Notes: generated by a model not told the origin, from the letters alone. Counted from the stretch's first letter, positions 45,229 through 56,839 are shown. The stretch is DNA of 64,000 nt from Ancistrus triradiatus (GCA_025084515.1 JAJAGP010003169.1:1-64000), one strand, 5' to 3'. Numbers and translations: made by a program.

Positions 45229-45540
45229 AACACAAAACATAAACACACGTGCCTTAGAGGTCTTGAGTCATTACTGTTTTTTCCCACTTTGCCATAACAC
45301 GTCAATCACCCATCTGTGTTGTGGCTTGACAAACAGCTCTAATGTGTGCAGGTTCTAACTAGCCTTACTTCAATTTGTATACTGTATTTACTGTTTCTGT
45401 TGCAAGCATTACTACAGAAATATCTAAATTCTGCTATAAGCGCTACACGGTATGTGTTGTTGTGATTATCAGATTCAGCTATAGTTTCACAGCAGTCTTC
45501 ATAACAAACAATAAGATACACTAAAAGAGGGCATTTAGTC
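42900..45540. other. Gene-free sequence with a possible regulatory core
   Basis: No transposon is recognised apart from a CT/CA microsatellite at 45192-45228. The 44290-44720 part is AT-rich, with CCGTAATGCAATTACTGAGC, AAATTATGCATATTTATAC and CTCCTTAATTAGTATCTG, all resembling homeodomain/POU target sites. No exon is supported. Confidence 0.35.
45192..45228. repeat. (CT)n-(CA)n microsatellite
   Basis: About 9 CT units are followed by 10 CA units; short open frames on both strands cross it. Confidence 0.92.
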
Positions 45541-45548
45541 GGTGATAT

Positions 45549-45627
45549 TGTTACGGTTCGGCATGTTAAAAAGGATGACGAACCGTATAAACACAAAATA
45601 TAAGGGTATGGGACCAAAGTGCAGCTA
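45549..45627 (-). mobile_element. LTR end fragment, family R
   Basis: It begins TGTTACGGTTCGGCATG, keeps the GACGAACCGT inverted motif and the GGGACCAAAGTGCAGCTAC block, as in the LTRs ending at 24696, 26284 and starting at 34018. After 79 bp it passes directly into Tc1 family 1 sequence. Confidence 0.65.
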
Positions 45628-46323
45628 CTTGGCCATTCCAAAACATTACCTTTATTCTTCTTTAACCATTCTTTGGTAGCACGACTTGTGTGCTTAGGGT
45701 CGTTGTCTTGCTGCATGACCCACCTTCTCTTGAGATTCAGTTCATGGACAGATGTCCTGACATTTTCCTTTAGAATTCTCTGATATCATTCAGAATTCAT
45801 TGTTTCATCAATGATGGCAAGCCATACTGGCCCAGATGCAGCAAAACAGGCCCAAACCATGATACTACCACCACCATGTTTCACAGATGGGATAAGGTTC
45901 TTATGCCGAAATGCAGTGTTTTCCTTTCCCTAAACATAACGATTTTTTTTTAAACTAAAAGGTTCTATTTTGGTCTGATCTGTTCACAAAACATTCTTCC
46001 AATAGCCTTCTGGCTTGTCCACGTGATCTTTAGCATGTTCTTTTTGGAGAGCAGTGGCTTTCTCCTTGGAACCCTGTCATGCACACCATTGTTGTTCAGT
46101 GTTTTTTCTGATGGTGGACTCATGAACATTAACATTAGCCAATGTGAGAGAGGCCTTCAGTTGCTTAGAAGTTACCCTGCGGTCCTTTGTGACCTTCAAA
46201 TGAACTGTTAATCCCAGAGGTTCACATACTTTTGCCACTCAGTAATATGTAATATTGGATCATCTTCCACAATAAATAAATGAGCAAGTATAATATGATT
46301 GTCTAATTTTTTTAACTGGGTTA
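45628..46323 (-). pseudogene. Internal Tc1 family 1 fragment
   Basis: The minus strand contains MQQDNDPKHTSRATKEWLK (second aspartate present). At the first catalytic block TDE reads stop-TDQ. Reading toward the N-terminus, the sequence jumps at about 46196 from the AGTTACCC block to the end-proximal TTCAAATGAACTGTTAATCC, so the N-terminal region is deleted. The C-terminal part left of 45628 is replaced by the LTR fragment. Confidence 0.8.
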
Positions 46324-46330
46324 TATATAC

Positions 46331-46331
46331 A

Positions 46332-46363
<32 letters not shown>

Positions 46364-46364
46364 T
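46331..46364. repeat. (TA)n microsatellite
   Basis: TA array replacing the left terminal repeat of the neighbouring Tc1 copy. Confidence 0.9.
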
Positions 46365-47706
46365 GTAAATCATGGTGGAAAATAAGTATTTGGTCAACCA
46401 CAAACAAGCAAGATTTCTGGCTCTCACAGACTTGTAACTTCTTCTTTAAGAAGCTCTTCTGTCATCCACTCGTATTAATGCCACCTGTTTGACCTCGTTA
46501 TCTGTATAAAAGACACCTGTCCACAGCCTCAAACAGTCAGACTCCAAACTCAACCATGGCCAAGACCAAAGAGCTGTTGAAGGACACCAGGAAGAAAATT
46601 GTAGACCTGCACCAGGCTGGGAAGAGTGAATCTACAATAAGCAAGCAGGTTGGTGTGAATAACTCAACTGTGGGAGCAATTGTAAGACATACAAGACCAT
46701 TAATAATCTCCCTTGATCTGGGGCTCCATGCAAGATCTCATCCTGTGGGGGCAAAATGATTATGAGAACAGTGAGCAAAAATCCCAGAACTACACGGAGG
46801 GACATACATGATGAATGACCTGAAGAGAGCTGGGACCAAATTAACAAAGGCTACCATCAGTAACACACTACTCCGAGAGAGACTCAGATCCTGCAGTGCC
46901 AGGCGTGTCCCCCTGCTTAAGCCAGTACATGTCCAGGCCAGTCTGAAGTTGCCATAGGATGATCCAGAAGAGGATTGGGAGAATAACATGTGGTCAGATG
47001 AAACCAAAATAGATCTTTTTGGTAAAAACTCAACTCATCGTGTTTGGAGGAAGAAGAATGCTGAGATGCATCCCAAGAACACCATACCTACTGTGAAGCA
47101 TGGGGGTGGAAACATCATGCTTTGGGGCTGTTTTTCTGCAAAGGGGACAGGACGATTGATCCGTGTTAAGGGAAGAATGAACGGGGCCATGTATCGTGAG
47201 ATTTTAAGCCAAAGCCTCCTTCCATCAGTGAGAGCATTGAAGATGGAACGTGGCTGGGTCTTCCAGCATGACAATGATCCCAAACACACCGCTTGGGCAA
47301 TGAAGGAGTGGCTCCGTAAAAAGCATTTCAAAGTCCTGGAGTGGCCTAGCCAGTCTCCAGACCTCAACCCCATAGAAAATGTGTATAGGGAGTTGAAAGT
47401 CCGTGTTGCCCCAAAACATCACTGCTATAGAGGAGATCTGCATGGAGGAATGGGCCAAAATACCAGCTACAGTGTGTGCCAACCTGGTGAAGACTTACAG
47501 GAAACATTTGGCCTCTGTCATTAACAACAAAGGGTATTTTACAAAGTATTGAGTTGAACATTTGTTTTTGACCAAATACTTATTTCCACCATAATTTACA
47601 ATTAAATTAATTAAAAATCCTACAGTGTGATTTCCTGGATTTTTTTTTCTCATTTTGTCTCTCATAGTTGAAGTGTAACTATGACGAAAATTACAGACCC
47701 CTCTCT
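46363..47706 (+). mobile_element. Tc1-like element, family 3, copy d (plus strand)
   Basis: It starts at ATTGTAAATCATGGTGGAAA, inside the left end of the family 3 sequence, directly after a TA array. It runs in the opposite orientation to copies a-c and breaks off at GACCCCTCTC, before the right terminal repeat. A TA run then leads into a left-type terminus at 47717. Confidence 0.9.
46556..47551 (+). pseudogene. Tc1 DD34E transposase pseudogene (copy d)
   Basis: The start MAKTKELLKDTRKKIVDLHQ leads into a helix-turn-helix (SESTISKQVGVNNSTVGAIV); the frame is lost near 46690. From 46988 a 178-codon frame carries all three catalytic blocks: MWSDETKIDLFGKN, FQHDNDPKHTA and SPDLNPIENVYRE. The last two are spaced as expected for DD34E. 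A frameshift after about 47430 disrupts the C-terminal EEWAK region. It is the best-preserved catalytic core in the window but not a complete protein. Confidence 0.9.
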
Positions 47707-47716
47707 ATATATATAC

Positions 47717-47780
47717 AGTGGGGCAAAAAAGGATTTAGTCAGCCACTGATTGTGCAAGTAACTGATTGTGCAATACATGC
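47717..47780. mobile_element. Isolated Tc1 family 3 terminus
   Basis: CAGTGGGGCAAAAAAGGATT and GTCAGCCACTGATTGTGCAA follow a short TA run. This is the left-type end in + orientation where the right end of copy d should face inward, so it belongs to another copy or to a rearrangement. Confidence 0.7.
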
Positions 47781-47789
47781 ATGCATCCA

Positions 47790-48540
47790 AGGAGTTTAAT
47801 ATATACTGTATATATCACTGTATATTATAATATATACTGTATATAAAACATATTACAGCACAGTTGAGCAAAGAAATTAACAAATATAAATCTTATTTTA
47901 TATTAAAGTATTTAATATCTCATGAAATTTATTGAATAATATATTGAGAGTGAAAGACAAAAACGATTGTTGTGGGACCATGGCTTTTCTTCATTCCATT
48001 TCTCATCACTCCTGCCACGTGACTTCTTATGTCACACACTGCCAACCTTCTCATCAGAGTGCGGGACAGTATCATAATGTGTTTTGCTTGCCCAGAAAAA
48101 TAAAACATTCAAAGTATGGTTTCTGCTGAATGTGTATCATCATATGTCAGGCCATTGTATAACAGGAAGTACCTGTATTAGAGTATTAGAAGTTAGTCAA
48201 ATGAGTATTAGAGGGTGGCTTCTCTTTTCTGAGAAGTCTTGTCTGTGAGGACAGTATGCCTTCACTCACTGTGGGCATTCAAACTCATCTCAAGAATTTA
48301 TTTGCCGTGTCACATCAGCACCAATGGCTCTTCACGACAGCCACTGACTCAAGGTTACACTGATACTAGGCATTGATACTGGTGCAATTTAGAGCAATCC
48401 ATTAAACTAATGCATTTCTTTGAAATTCAATAGAACCCTGAGTAAACCCACACAGGTTTGGTTTGAACCGGAGAAGTCTGGTTATGCATACTTGGTACAA
48501 AATATAAACGTTAATCAAAATGGAATACTCCCAAAGTGTC
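47790..48540. other. Gene-free unique sequence
   Basis: AT-rich; TATATACTGTATAT palindromes at 47800-47845. No gene or repeat family was recognised. Confidence 0.4.
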
Positions 48541-48545
48541 ACAAT

Positions 48546-48845
48546 GATGTGTGCTTTTTACCTGTCTTATCCTGCATAATCCTCCTGTGACACATTTTGG
48601 CTTCCACATCAGTCTGCTCATTTACAATCTGCTGTGCCGTGCCTATTTATACCCTCACTTCCTGTCATTCCCTTGTCTGGTGTTTCACCTTACACCCTAT
48701 TTCTCCTGGGTCTTAGTCCTTGGTTTGTTTATTCCTTGCCGGACCAGGCTTCACATGCAGGCATGATTGGCTATGTATGTGGAAGAGGAAGCCGGTCAGG
48801 GGATCATCCCTTGGCACTCCCCAAAAGAAATCACTGGTAGTTTAC
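48546..48845 (+). mobile_element. LTR-like promoter fragment
   Basis: GTGCCTATTTATACCCTCAC gives a TATA box (near 48640) and is followed by a CT-rich leader (CCTGTCATTCCCTTGTCTGG, TTTCTCCTGGGTCTTAGTCC). Short frames across it have no known domains. Ends and duplication are not visible. Confidence 0.3.
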
Positions 48846-48849
48846 CCAT

Positions 48850-49670
48850 TAGCACATGGGCTAGCTGAATCGTTTACATCCCATTATGCTTTTTCCAGCT
48901 TAAGCAATGACAAATCTTGCGAATTGCAATCTTTGGTGAAATTGCACCTTATTTGACTAAAATGAATTGGCAGAATTTTTAAGTGTCCATGTAAGTTCTT
49001 ACTGTGAATGTTTAATTCAGATATGTGGTAGAAATTTGTTTATACCCAATTTGTCATGTTTTCTTTTTTCCGTGTTTTTCTGCATTTCATTAGCAAACCT
49101 AAATATTGTGAGAAACATTTTATATTGTGATATTTTACTGTATTTTTGCCATTTTGTCCAGGCCTACTCTGGGGGAAGCAGTGTAGAGTATAATTAAATT
49201 CAACTTTAGGGAGCAAGTCAAGAGGAACACATTTAAATCATTTTATGTTCATTTCTGGGGACACAACATATAGATCAGAATATAGACTGACTTTTTGGGT
49301 CACAAATACCCAAGAAATTGTATTACAGATTGCCCATCTTACTATAAACATGCCCATGGTGCAGCAGAAGAAGTGAAATGTCAAGGAGATAAGTGAAATT
49401 GTTTTCTTTTCTTAGCAGTCAGGGGGCAATCACGCAATTACCTAAATGGCAGTACAGGTGGTTTTAATCCCCACTGCAAGCAATACTAGACACCTCTTAT
49501 CTATTCCCTTTATCCTGTTCCAGATCTCTGCTCAGCCTTTGAATGTCATCTTTAAACAATCTCACTTTTTCATGGCTTTCAATCTATCTGTGGTCCTTTC
49601 ATTCTCATGCATGAAGAGCATTCTATGACATACTGTATTCTCATGCTGGTTTTAAATATCACACTTTATG
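48850..49670. other. Gene-free unique sequence
   Basis: No repeat family or exon was recognised up to the LINE tail. Confidence 0.4.
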
Positions 49671-49893
49671 ACTACTTAAGTCAAGTCAAGTCAGATTTAT
49701 TTATATAGCGCTTTTTACAATGGAGCATTGTCTCAAAGCAACTTTACAAGTTTAGATTATCTCCTAATAACTACGTCCAATCCCAAATTGAGCAAGCCTA
49801 GGGCGACAGTGGCAAGGAAAAACTCCCTAGTTCTAGGAAGAACCTTGGGAGGACCAAGACTCAAAAAGGGACCCAACCTCCTTGGGCGGCGTA

Positions 49894-50150
49894 GATGATA
49901 AATCTAAGAGCGAACTGAAGTCATGGAGTCAAAGTTCGACTTAGAATGTGAGTATGCACATCGATATTAAGTGGCCCGGGTATGATGATAAATGTCTAAG
50001 AGCGAACTACAGTCCATGGAGTCAAAGTTCGAATAAAATGTGAAGTATTCACATCGACATTAAGTGGCCCGGGTATGATGATAAATCTAAGAGCGAAACT
50101 AAAAAGTCATGGAGTCATTGGCGAATAAAATGTGAATTATGCACAGTGGA
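49894..50150 (-). repeat. 90-bp tandem repeat in the LINE 3' UTR
   Basis: Three units begin GATGATAAATCTAAGAGCG at 49894, 49984 and 50077 and contain CATGGAGTCAAAGTTCGA and TTAAGTGGCCCGGGTAT. The third unit is partial. Confidence 0.9.
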
Positions 50151-50686
50151 GCTCCATCAGATGAACATCATGTGTGGGGCCGGAACTGCCGGAACACAGC
50201 TCGGAGAGAAAACAGAAAATGTAATTAGTTATTGATTAAAGCACAGTGTTTATTAACAATCACTGATGCCATGTCAATCACTGATGCCAAGTGTAGCATG
50301 AGACCCCGCAGCATTATTAGCTATAGCAGCATAGCTAGAAAGCTAGAAAGAGGAGATATGGTAGGAAACACAGCCAAGAGGGATCACATGAGACATTGGC
50401 AACCCCACGAGCGACAGAAGACAGCAACCCAACGTCTCTGATCACCATAAGACTCTTTGACTATGAACCCCCAGCTCTGCCCTTATTCTAAGGCAAGGAT
50501 GCATGAGTCAAGATCACGAGGACCCAAGCCTATTTCAGCCAGACCGCCCACCCTACACTCCCGGCAAGCGGACAAGGCAGGCAGCCAGACATGACTCCAG
50601 GACTCCGGCCTCAGCAACCCAAGCCATGCATCCTGGTCTAAATCTAGTCAAAAGCCTGCGTGAATAAGTATGTCTTTAGCCTAGAC

Positions 50687-53270
50687 TTAAAACTTTGGAG
50701 GGTGGTCTGAATCTCGAACGAAAGTGGGAAGTTTTATTCCATAGTTGGGGGGCCATGTATGAGAAAGCCTTTCCCCTGCTGTGACTTTTTTAATTCTAGG
50801 AACTAAAAGAAGTCCTGCACCCTGCGAACGAAGTAGACGAGTTGGATTGTAAAACTCTAAGAGGTCACTCAGATAATGTGGGGCCAGGCCATGTAGAGCT
50901 TTATAAGTTATAAGAAGTATTTTGTAATCAATGCGGAATTTTGACTGGTACCAGTGCAGTGATGATAGAACAGGAGTGATATGATCAAATTTTCTAGTTC
51001 GAGTTAGCACTCGGGCAGCTGCATTCTGAACTAACTGAAGTTTATTTATAGATTTACTAGAGCATCCAGTAAGTAAGGCGTTACAAGTAATCCAACCTTG
51101 AGGTTATAAACGCATGAACAAGTTTTTCCGCATCATTAAAAGAGAGATATTTCTAAGTTTAGCGATATTTACGTAATTGAAAGAAAGCAATTCGAGTTGA
51201 TGCTGCTAATGTAAACGCGCATCAAAGGGAGAGATCTGAATCAAATGTGACCCCTAAGTTTTTTTACAGACGGACTGGGCAATACTGGACAGCCATCTAG
51301 ATTTAGGATAGATGTAGCTAACCTGTCCTCTCACAGCCTTGGGTTCCCACTAATAGAACCTCAGTTTTATCTGAGTTAAGTAAGAGAAAAATTAAATAAC
51401 ATCCAATCTTTTATTTCCTTTACACAGTCCTCGATTTTGTTTGATTGTAAGGCTGTCATTTGGTTTGGGCTGATATGTACAGCTGTGTATCATCTGCATA
51501 GCAGTGGAAATTAATTGCCATGTTTACGAATAACTGAGCCCTAGTGGGCAGCATGTACAGAGAGAATAAAAGCGGGCCAAGCACTGACCCCCTGAGGCAC
51601 GCCATACATCACTTTTGAGAGCTTAGATCTTAGATTATTTATATGAAACAAACTGGTACCCCACGGTCAGTTAAGTAGGATTTAAAAAACCAAGAAAGTG
51701 CTGATCCCTTAATACCTACAGTATTTTTCTAGTCTGTTTTAGTAAAACATCATGATCTATAGTGTCAAATGCTGCACTTAAATCTAACAGAAACAAGGAA
51801 AGAAACACATCCCTTATCTGAGGACATTAACAAGTCATTTAGTACCCCCTAAGTAATGCTGTTTCAGTACATGATGGGGCCTGAAGCCAGACTGAAATGT
51901 TTTCATAAATTTTTAATTCCTTTGGAGGTAACTACAGAGCTGCTGATAGACGGCTTTTTCTAAGATTTTGGACAGAAACGGTAGATTTGAAAATTGGTCT
52001 ATAATTAGATATCACACAAGGGTCAAGATTGGCTTTTTTAATCAGTGGTTTGATAACGGCAGACTTAAAAGGATTTGGGCACATAACCTAAGGTAAGGGA
52101 TGAATTTAAAATAACTAACACTAGCTATATAACACTAGGTAATATTTGTTTGAGTAGACGTGTAGGAAGTTTGGATCTAATAAACATGTTGATGACTTAG
52201 ACGAGCTGATCAGTGCGATAGTTCAGTATTAGTAATTGGGGTAAAAGATTCTAATCTTGATTTACGGCTAATTGAACAGATGTCTTCACTAGTGCTGCAT
52301 CTGGAAGGTTGCTGAACAGTTTGGTGATGTGATGAGCATTGAGTTTTTATGCCTAATGTTTTTCTATCTTATCATTAAAGAAAGTCATGAAATCATTACT
52401 GTTTTTTGTTAATTTGGGAGACTGTATTAAAGAGAAATCTTGGATTATTCTTATTTTTCTCTATGATTGAAGAGAAGTATGCAGCTTTAGCTTAGTGAGG
52501 GCATGCTTATACATTATACCATGGTGCTAGCCTTTTTTCCCTAATACGTTTGACCCTAGCAGGGGGCAGTTGTGTCCAGGGTTGAACGAAGCACACATTC
52601 TAATTGGTCATTTACACACTCAAGATGATTTATCTCCGTAGGTGTATTAAATTTTAAGTCTGGTAGGTTTTTAATAAACGCAGCTGGAGTAGCAGATGTG
52701 ATAGTGCGCTTGGTGTGTGATAACGAGGCAGAAGGATTTTATTTATTAGAGATAGCTCAAATACTAAAAGATAGTGATCTGAAATCGAATCACTTTGCGA
52801 GAAAAACATCAAGGTATCTATATTGATACCAAATGTTAATATTAGATCTAAAGTATGATTACAGCGGTGGGTTGTCCCATCACATTCTGAGTGATACCCA
52901 TGGATTTAATATGGACTCGAAAGCATTTTTAAGTGGATCCTGCTCATTGTCAAAGTGAATATTGAAATCACCTACAATTAAAGCCTTATCTGTTGACAGT
53001 AGTAAGCAAGAAAGAAAGTTAGCAAATTCCTGAAGAATTCTGAATAGGGGACCAGGCGGGCGGTAAATAGGTGATAAGCTGAAAAGAGTGTGGTTTTTGA
53101 CTTCCATAACGATGGATCAGTCACATTAAGAATCAGTATTTCAAAAGAATTAGCCTTGTAATGGGATTTAGCTGTAACTTGTACACCTAAGTCTTTGTCA
53201 AAAATTGTGGCTACGCCTCCCCCCCGACCATTAGGACGAGGGCGGACTAGCATGACTGTATCCAGGAGGT
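50687..53270 (-). pseudogene. L2 LINE ORF2: endonuclease-reverse transcriptase pseudogene
   Basis: From the 5' side: endonuclease remains at 53253-52880 (NGRGGGVATIFDKDLGVQV, IYRPPGP and the conserved VGDFNIHFDN), then a degraded linker, and the RT fingers block FLSKILEK at about 51981-51955. PQG follows near 51595, with an inserted base that shifts the frame. The catalytic palm motif CYADDTQLYIS has YADD at 51500-51489. The C-terminal region is 51010-50687, with TRKFDHITPVLSSLHW, YKILLITYKALHGLAP and VPRIKKVTAGER. Length and order fit the family; frameshifts separate nearly every block. Confidence 0.88.
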
Positions 53271-53289
53271 GAGGCTTCAGTTAAGGCTA

Positions 53290-54326
53290 AATATTCATCA
53301 GGTCTAATCCAAGTCTCAGTGAGACAGAGAGCGTGTAAGCGTTTATCAGTGATCATTTCATTTACAATGACGGTGCATGGCTACCAGCAGACAGTTGGTT
53401 AAGCCGGTCTGTCCTGCTGCCTGACCCCTGCTCTGGATAGTCAGCCCCTAACCAATCGGGCCATAAGACTATGGGCAATGTTGCAGAAGATGAGAGCAGC
53501 ACCCTCACCGAGTGGGATGGACACCGTCCAATCCTAAAAGGGCCAGGCTTACCCTCAAAGGCTGTCCAGTTGTCTATAAAGCCCACGTTGTTTTCAGAGC
53601 ACCACTTGGACAGCCCAGCAGTTCAGTGACCATAACCTGCTGTAGGCTTGGTCACCTCGCCGCATTGGGATGGGGCCAGAGCAGACTACACAGCATCGGA
53701 CATCGCCTTCGCCACGCTAACCAACATCTCTACAAAATTAGCCTTAGTAACCTCTGACTGACGAAGGCGTATATCATTAGCCCCCTACGTGAATAACTAT
53801 CCTAGAGAATCTGCGGCTCTCGAGTTCACTAAGAGACTCGTTACAATGTCCGGCACTCTAGCTCCGGGGATACAGAGAACTCTAGCTGCTGGTGTCCCCT
53901 AAAGGGGTAGCAAGTTTTTCACGTGTCGTAAAAATAAGTCACCTATGACCAGAGCTCTTTCAACAGGCTGCTCAGTGGGTGTTTCACTGAGGAGGGGCAA
54001 ACCTGTTGGACACGTGAACAGGTAATAAAAGAGAGTGGTGCTCTCGTGGACTAGCCTTACGACTACGTCGCCGAACCGTCACCCACTTGCCCTGCTGCGA
54101 GGACTCTGCCGGGGCTCTAACTTCGCCTTTGCCATCCAGATCTGCTAAGCTAGGAGCTGAGCTAACCTTCTCTAATGTCTGGATGCGCGCCTCTAAACTA
54201 CAACAATTTCTCCGTCAGACTGGCTACAAGCCTACACTTATCACAAGTAAAATTTACACTAATGACGGAGGAAGAATAGCTAAACATGCCACACTCGGCA
54301 CAGGGAACAAGCACAGCAGAAGCCAT
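53290..54326 (-). pseudogene. L2 LINE ORF1: zinc-finger and SGNH-esterase pseudogene
   Basis: Start MASAVLVPCAECGMF at 54326, with a CxxC pair and a second pair (CDKC) about 20 residues on, a small zinc-binding module. A stop interrupts at 54200-54198. The esterase part follows around 53.95-53.45 kb: VERALVIGDLFLRHVK, where the nucleophile motif GDS reads GDL (53943-53935), then GANDI near 53.78 kb after a one-base insertion, and GFIDNWTAFEGKPG with a decayed DGLHP block near 53.53 kb. Long + strand frames over this region (54087-54578, 53512-53757) are shadows. Confidence 0.82.
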
Positions 54327-54869
54327 GTTAATACAATTAATGAATTAAAGGTATTAGCTTCGGTGGTGTTGTGGGGGTGCCGAGTGAAGATATGGTTTCA
54401 GCTGTCAGCCGATGGTCCAATGCAGTGCTCGATTAAAGTGTTAATACAAGTTAAGTCAACACAAAACGTCACTAAAAAACTAAGTCTCAGAAAGAAAGTG
54501 GGAAAAGACTGTAAAAAAGTTATAAAAACACACACTACTGCGACGAAGACGCAACTCTGGTTATTAGCTAATGGCTAACTACTGCGAACACAAGCCGGTA
54601 TACCTGTAAAGTTACTAAATAACGATTAGCGGCAAAAAAATATAATCCGCTGGTACGAGAATAAAATGATTAAGATGTTGTAAAAACCTACTATATATAC
54701 GATTATATATGATACAGATGCGATCGGGAATTAAAATATATCAAAGGTAAATAAGCTACTAGCAGCTACGAAACGGCGTCCTGTGTGCAACCGCGGATCA
54801 GTCTGGGTTGCCAGATCCTCGCAATCCTCGCGTCAGTTCTCTCAGTACTTACATACTTACATTACAGTC

Positions 54870-55780
54870 AACATTGTTGTGATTGTGAAGATAACATTAT
54901 TGATGCCATTGTAACTTGTACACCATGTATATAGTTTTATTAGGCATTTTTAATTACTTTCTTGTTTTAATAACCATTCAAATGTTCTTCACACTCTCTC
55001 CATGATAAAGCCTGCATCTCATATTTTTTTTACATTTTAGATCAGGGATCAGGGGAATGCTTTCACTTGCTTACTTGCATGATTGGTGCCAAGACAAGTA
55101 GCCGTAGCGTCTCTGCCCTGTCACATTAGTTAGAACCATGGTTTACGTTTAGCTAGGGTACTGTTTTGCTTATATAAATCCCAAAAATGGGTGGCACATT
55201 TACCATCTCAGGTCAATTACCATCTCACTGTCCCAGTCTGAAAACTCAGCTTGAGTTGGGAGTGAGATGAAGGCAGTGTCTAGTGTGGGAGGGAGAAAGA
55301 AGCGCATGCTGACTGCTCAAAGCTTTTCTCCTTGGTCACTTTACTGTTCCATGCTGTGCTCACATTTTGGCCGTCCTGGAATTCTCTATTAAAAATGCTA
55401 TTGAAACACCACACACATGCTTTCAGAGTGAGCCAAGTTCAAGCCTTTTTTCTCCATCCTCAACTTGTTCACAATGTGCATTCATCCCTGATCTCTGGTG
55501 CATTCCGATATCAACCTTAAAAAGGTTATCAAACCAAAAAATAAAAACATGACTTTAACCGTTTAAAAGAGTGGCCTCAAGCATTTATACACTACATGAG
55601 GAGCATTTGCTGTATTAAGATCAGCAGGGCTCTGTATTGACATTTTTGGGATTTAGAGGCTCAAGAAATAAAACGAACAAACATAAACCATGTGCTGTGA
55701 GGCAGCACTCTTTAAAAACCAAGTATTACACACCAGCAAAGAAAGCACTTGTACAATCTGAGAGTAACAGGGAACATGAT
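54870..55780. other. Gene-free unique sequence
   Basis: Two overlapping ~60-codon + frames near 55.35-55.55 kb show no domain or splice context. No repeats are recognised except an AAGATAAGATAAG run at 55785-55811. Confidence 0.4.
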
Positions 55781-55871
55781 CAAGTAAGATAAGATAAGAG
55801 AAGATAAGATAATAATTTTCATTGTACAGTTATACAATGAAATTAGGATTGTGGCTCCAGAAGACTTAAGG

Positions 55872-55967
55872 CAGTCAAACACAACTTTGCAATTAAACTT
55901 AAAGCTCAGTATTGCACTGATAACTGATAGAATGAAAGATATATATATATATACACGTAAATACACG

Positions 55968-56040
<73 letters not shown>

Positions 56041-56105
56041 TTCATCCTATCAGTTATCAGTGCAATACTGAGCTTTAAGTTTAATTGCAAAGTTGTGTTT
56101 GACTG
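55872..56105. repeat. Inverted repeat, 68-bp arms around a TA array
   Basis: The left arm 55872-55939 and right arm 56038-56105 are reverse complements with a single mismatch near the loop end. The 98-bp loop is mostly (TA)n with an ACACGTAAATACACGTATGTG interruption. The arms contain part of a LINE-like 3' fragment (CAATTAAACTTAAAGCTCAG). It could form a cruciform or a long hairpin transcript. Confidence 0.93.
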
Positions 56106-56129
56106 ATATATATATATATATATATATAT

Positions 56130-56422
56130 GTAAGTCCTCGACTTACGACGCAGATCTGTTCCTAGGTGTAAGTCAGAACATACGTACATACTGTAGGTAA
56201 ATAACATACTGTAAGCACTTATCCTATCCTAACACCTATCCTAACACAGTAATTATAAAAAAACGAGCGTAAACCGTGTATTCTTCCGCCGCGCACACCG
56301 ACGGTACGACGTTTACGATGCAAAACCACTTAAGTGCGAAACAAGGCTTTATACAGTAAATGGGAGATGCGTCGTAACCACGAAACGTCGTAACTTGAGG
56401 CCGTCGTAACCCGAGGACTACC

Positions 56423-56424
<2 letters not shown>
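56130..56424. mobile_element. MITE with GTAAGTCCTCGACTTACGAC ends
   Basis: The left end GTAAGTCCTCGACTTACGAC is matched by the inverted right end (CAGGTAGTCCTCGGGTTACG). The interior is CpG-rich (TCTTCCGCCGCGCACACCGACGG) without coding capacity. It is flanked by TA arrays on both sides, so a TA target preference is possible. Confidence 0.8.

Positions 56425-56430
<6 letters not shown>

Positions 56431-56461
<31 letters not shown>
56431..56461. repeat. (TA)n microsatellite
   Basis: About 15 TA units at the right side of the MITE, followed by LINE-like GCACTGAGGTATTGCAC text. Confidence 0.9.
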
Positions 56462-56466
<5 letters not shown>

Positions 56467-56839
56467 GTACAATTGCACTGAGGTATTGCACAGATATAAT
56501 AGAATAAATGAAATAAACAGAAATATTGCACTGATGTACTGCACTATGAATAATGTACTGTAAGCAGTTTCAATGCTGATCTATTTACAACTCAGTTGTG
56601 TGCTGGGATCTGTGTGCGCTCGTCCCTGATCAGCATCAGTGATAGAATCATGCTTTTCAATTATTACTTTTTAGAAAACATTACAGAGATACATTCACAA
56701 TTGCCACTTATATCTTTACTGTGCAAAAAGAAACTTTATGCGAAAAGAACATATTGCAGTCAGACAAATCACTATTCTAGGTTTTTTAGTTTTTTTTTGG
56801 GAAGAAACAGATTTATCAGCAAGTCCAAAAGCCAGAGTG

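Larger units (their letters stand above)
49676..54860 (-). mobile_element. Near full-length L2-type LINE, ~5.2 kb
   Basis: On the minus strand the order is: 5' region near 54.86 kb, ORF1 with zinc-binding and SGNH-esterase remains, ORF2 with endonuclease and reverse transcriptase, a 3' UTR with a 90-bp tandem repeat, and a GACTT-type tail ending at 49676. ORF1 with an esterase domain plus an APE-type endonuclease is characteristic of fish CR1/L2-clade LINEs. The 3' end recurs alone at 18011. Frameshifts and stops throughout make it inactive. The 5' boundary is approximate. Confidence 0.88.

Noticed and set aside
54087..54578. 163-codon + strand open frame
   Set aside because: It lies antisense to LINE ORF1, where the minus strand shows the real zinc-binding and esterase motifs.
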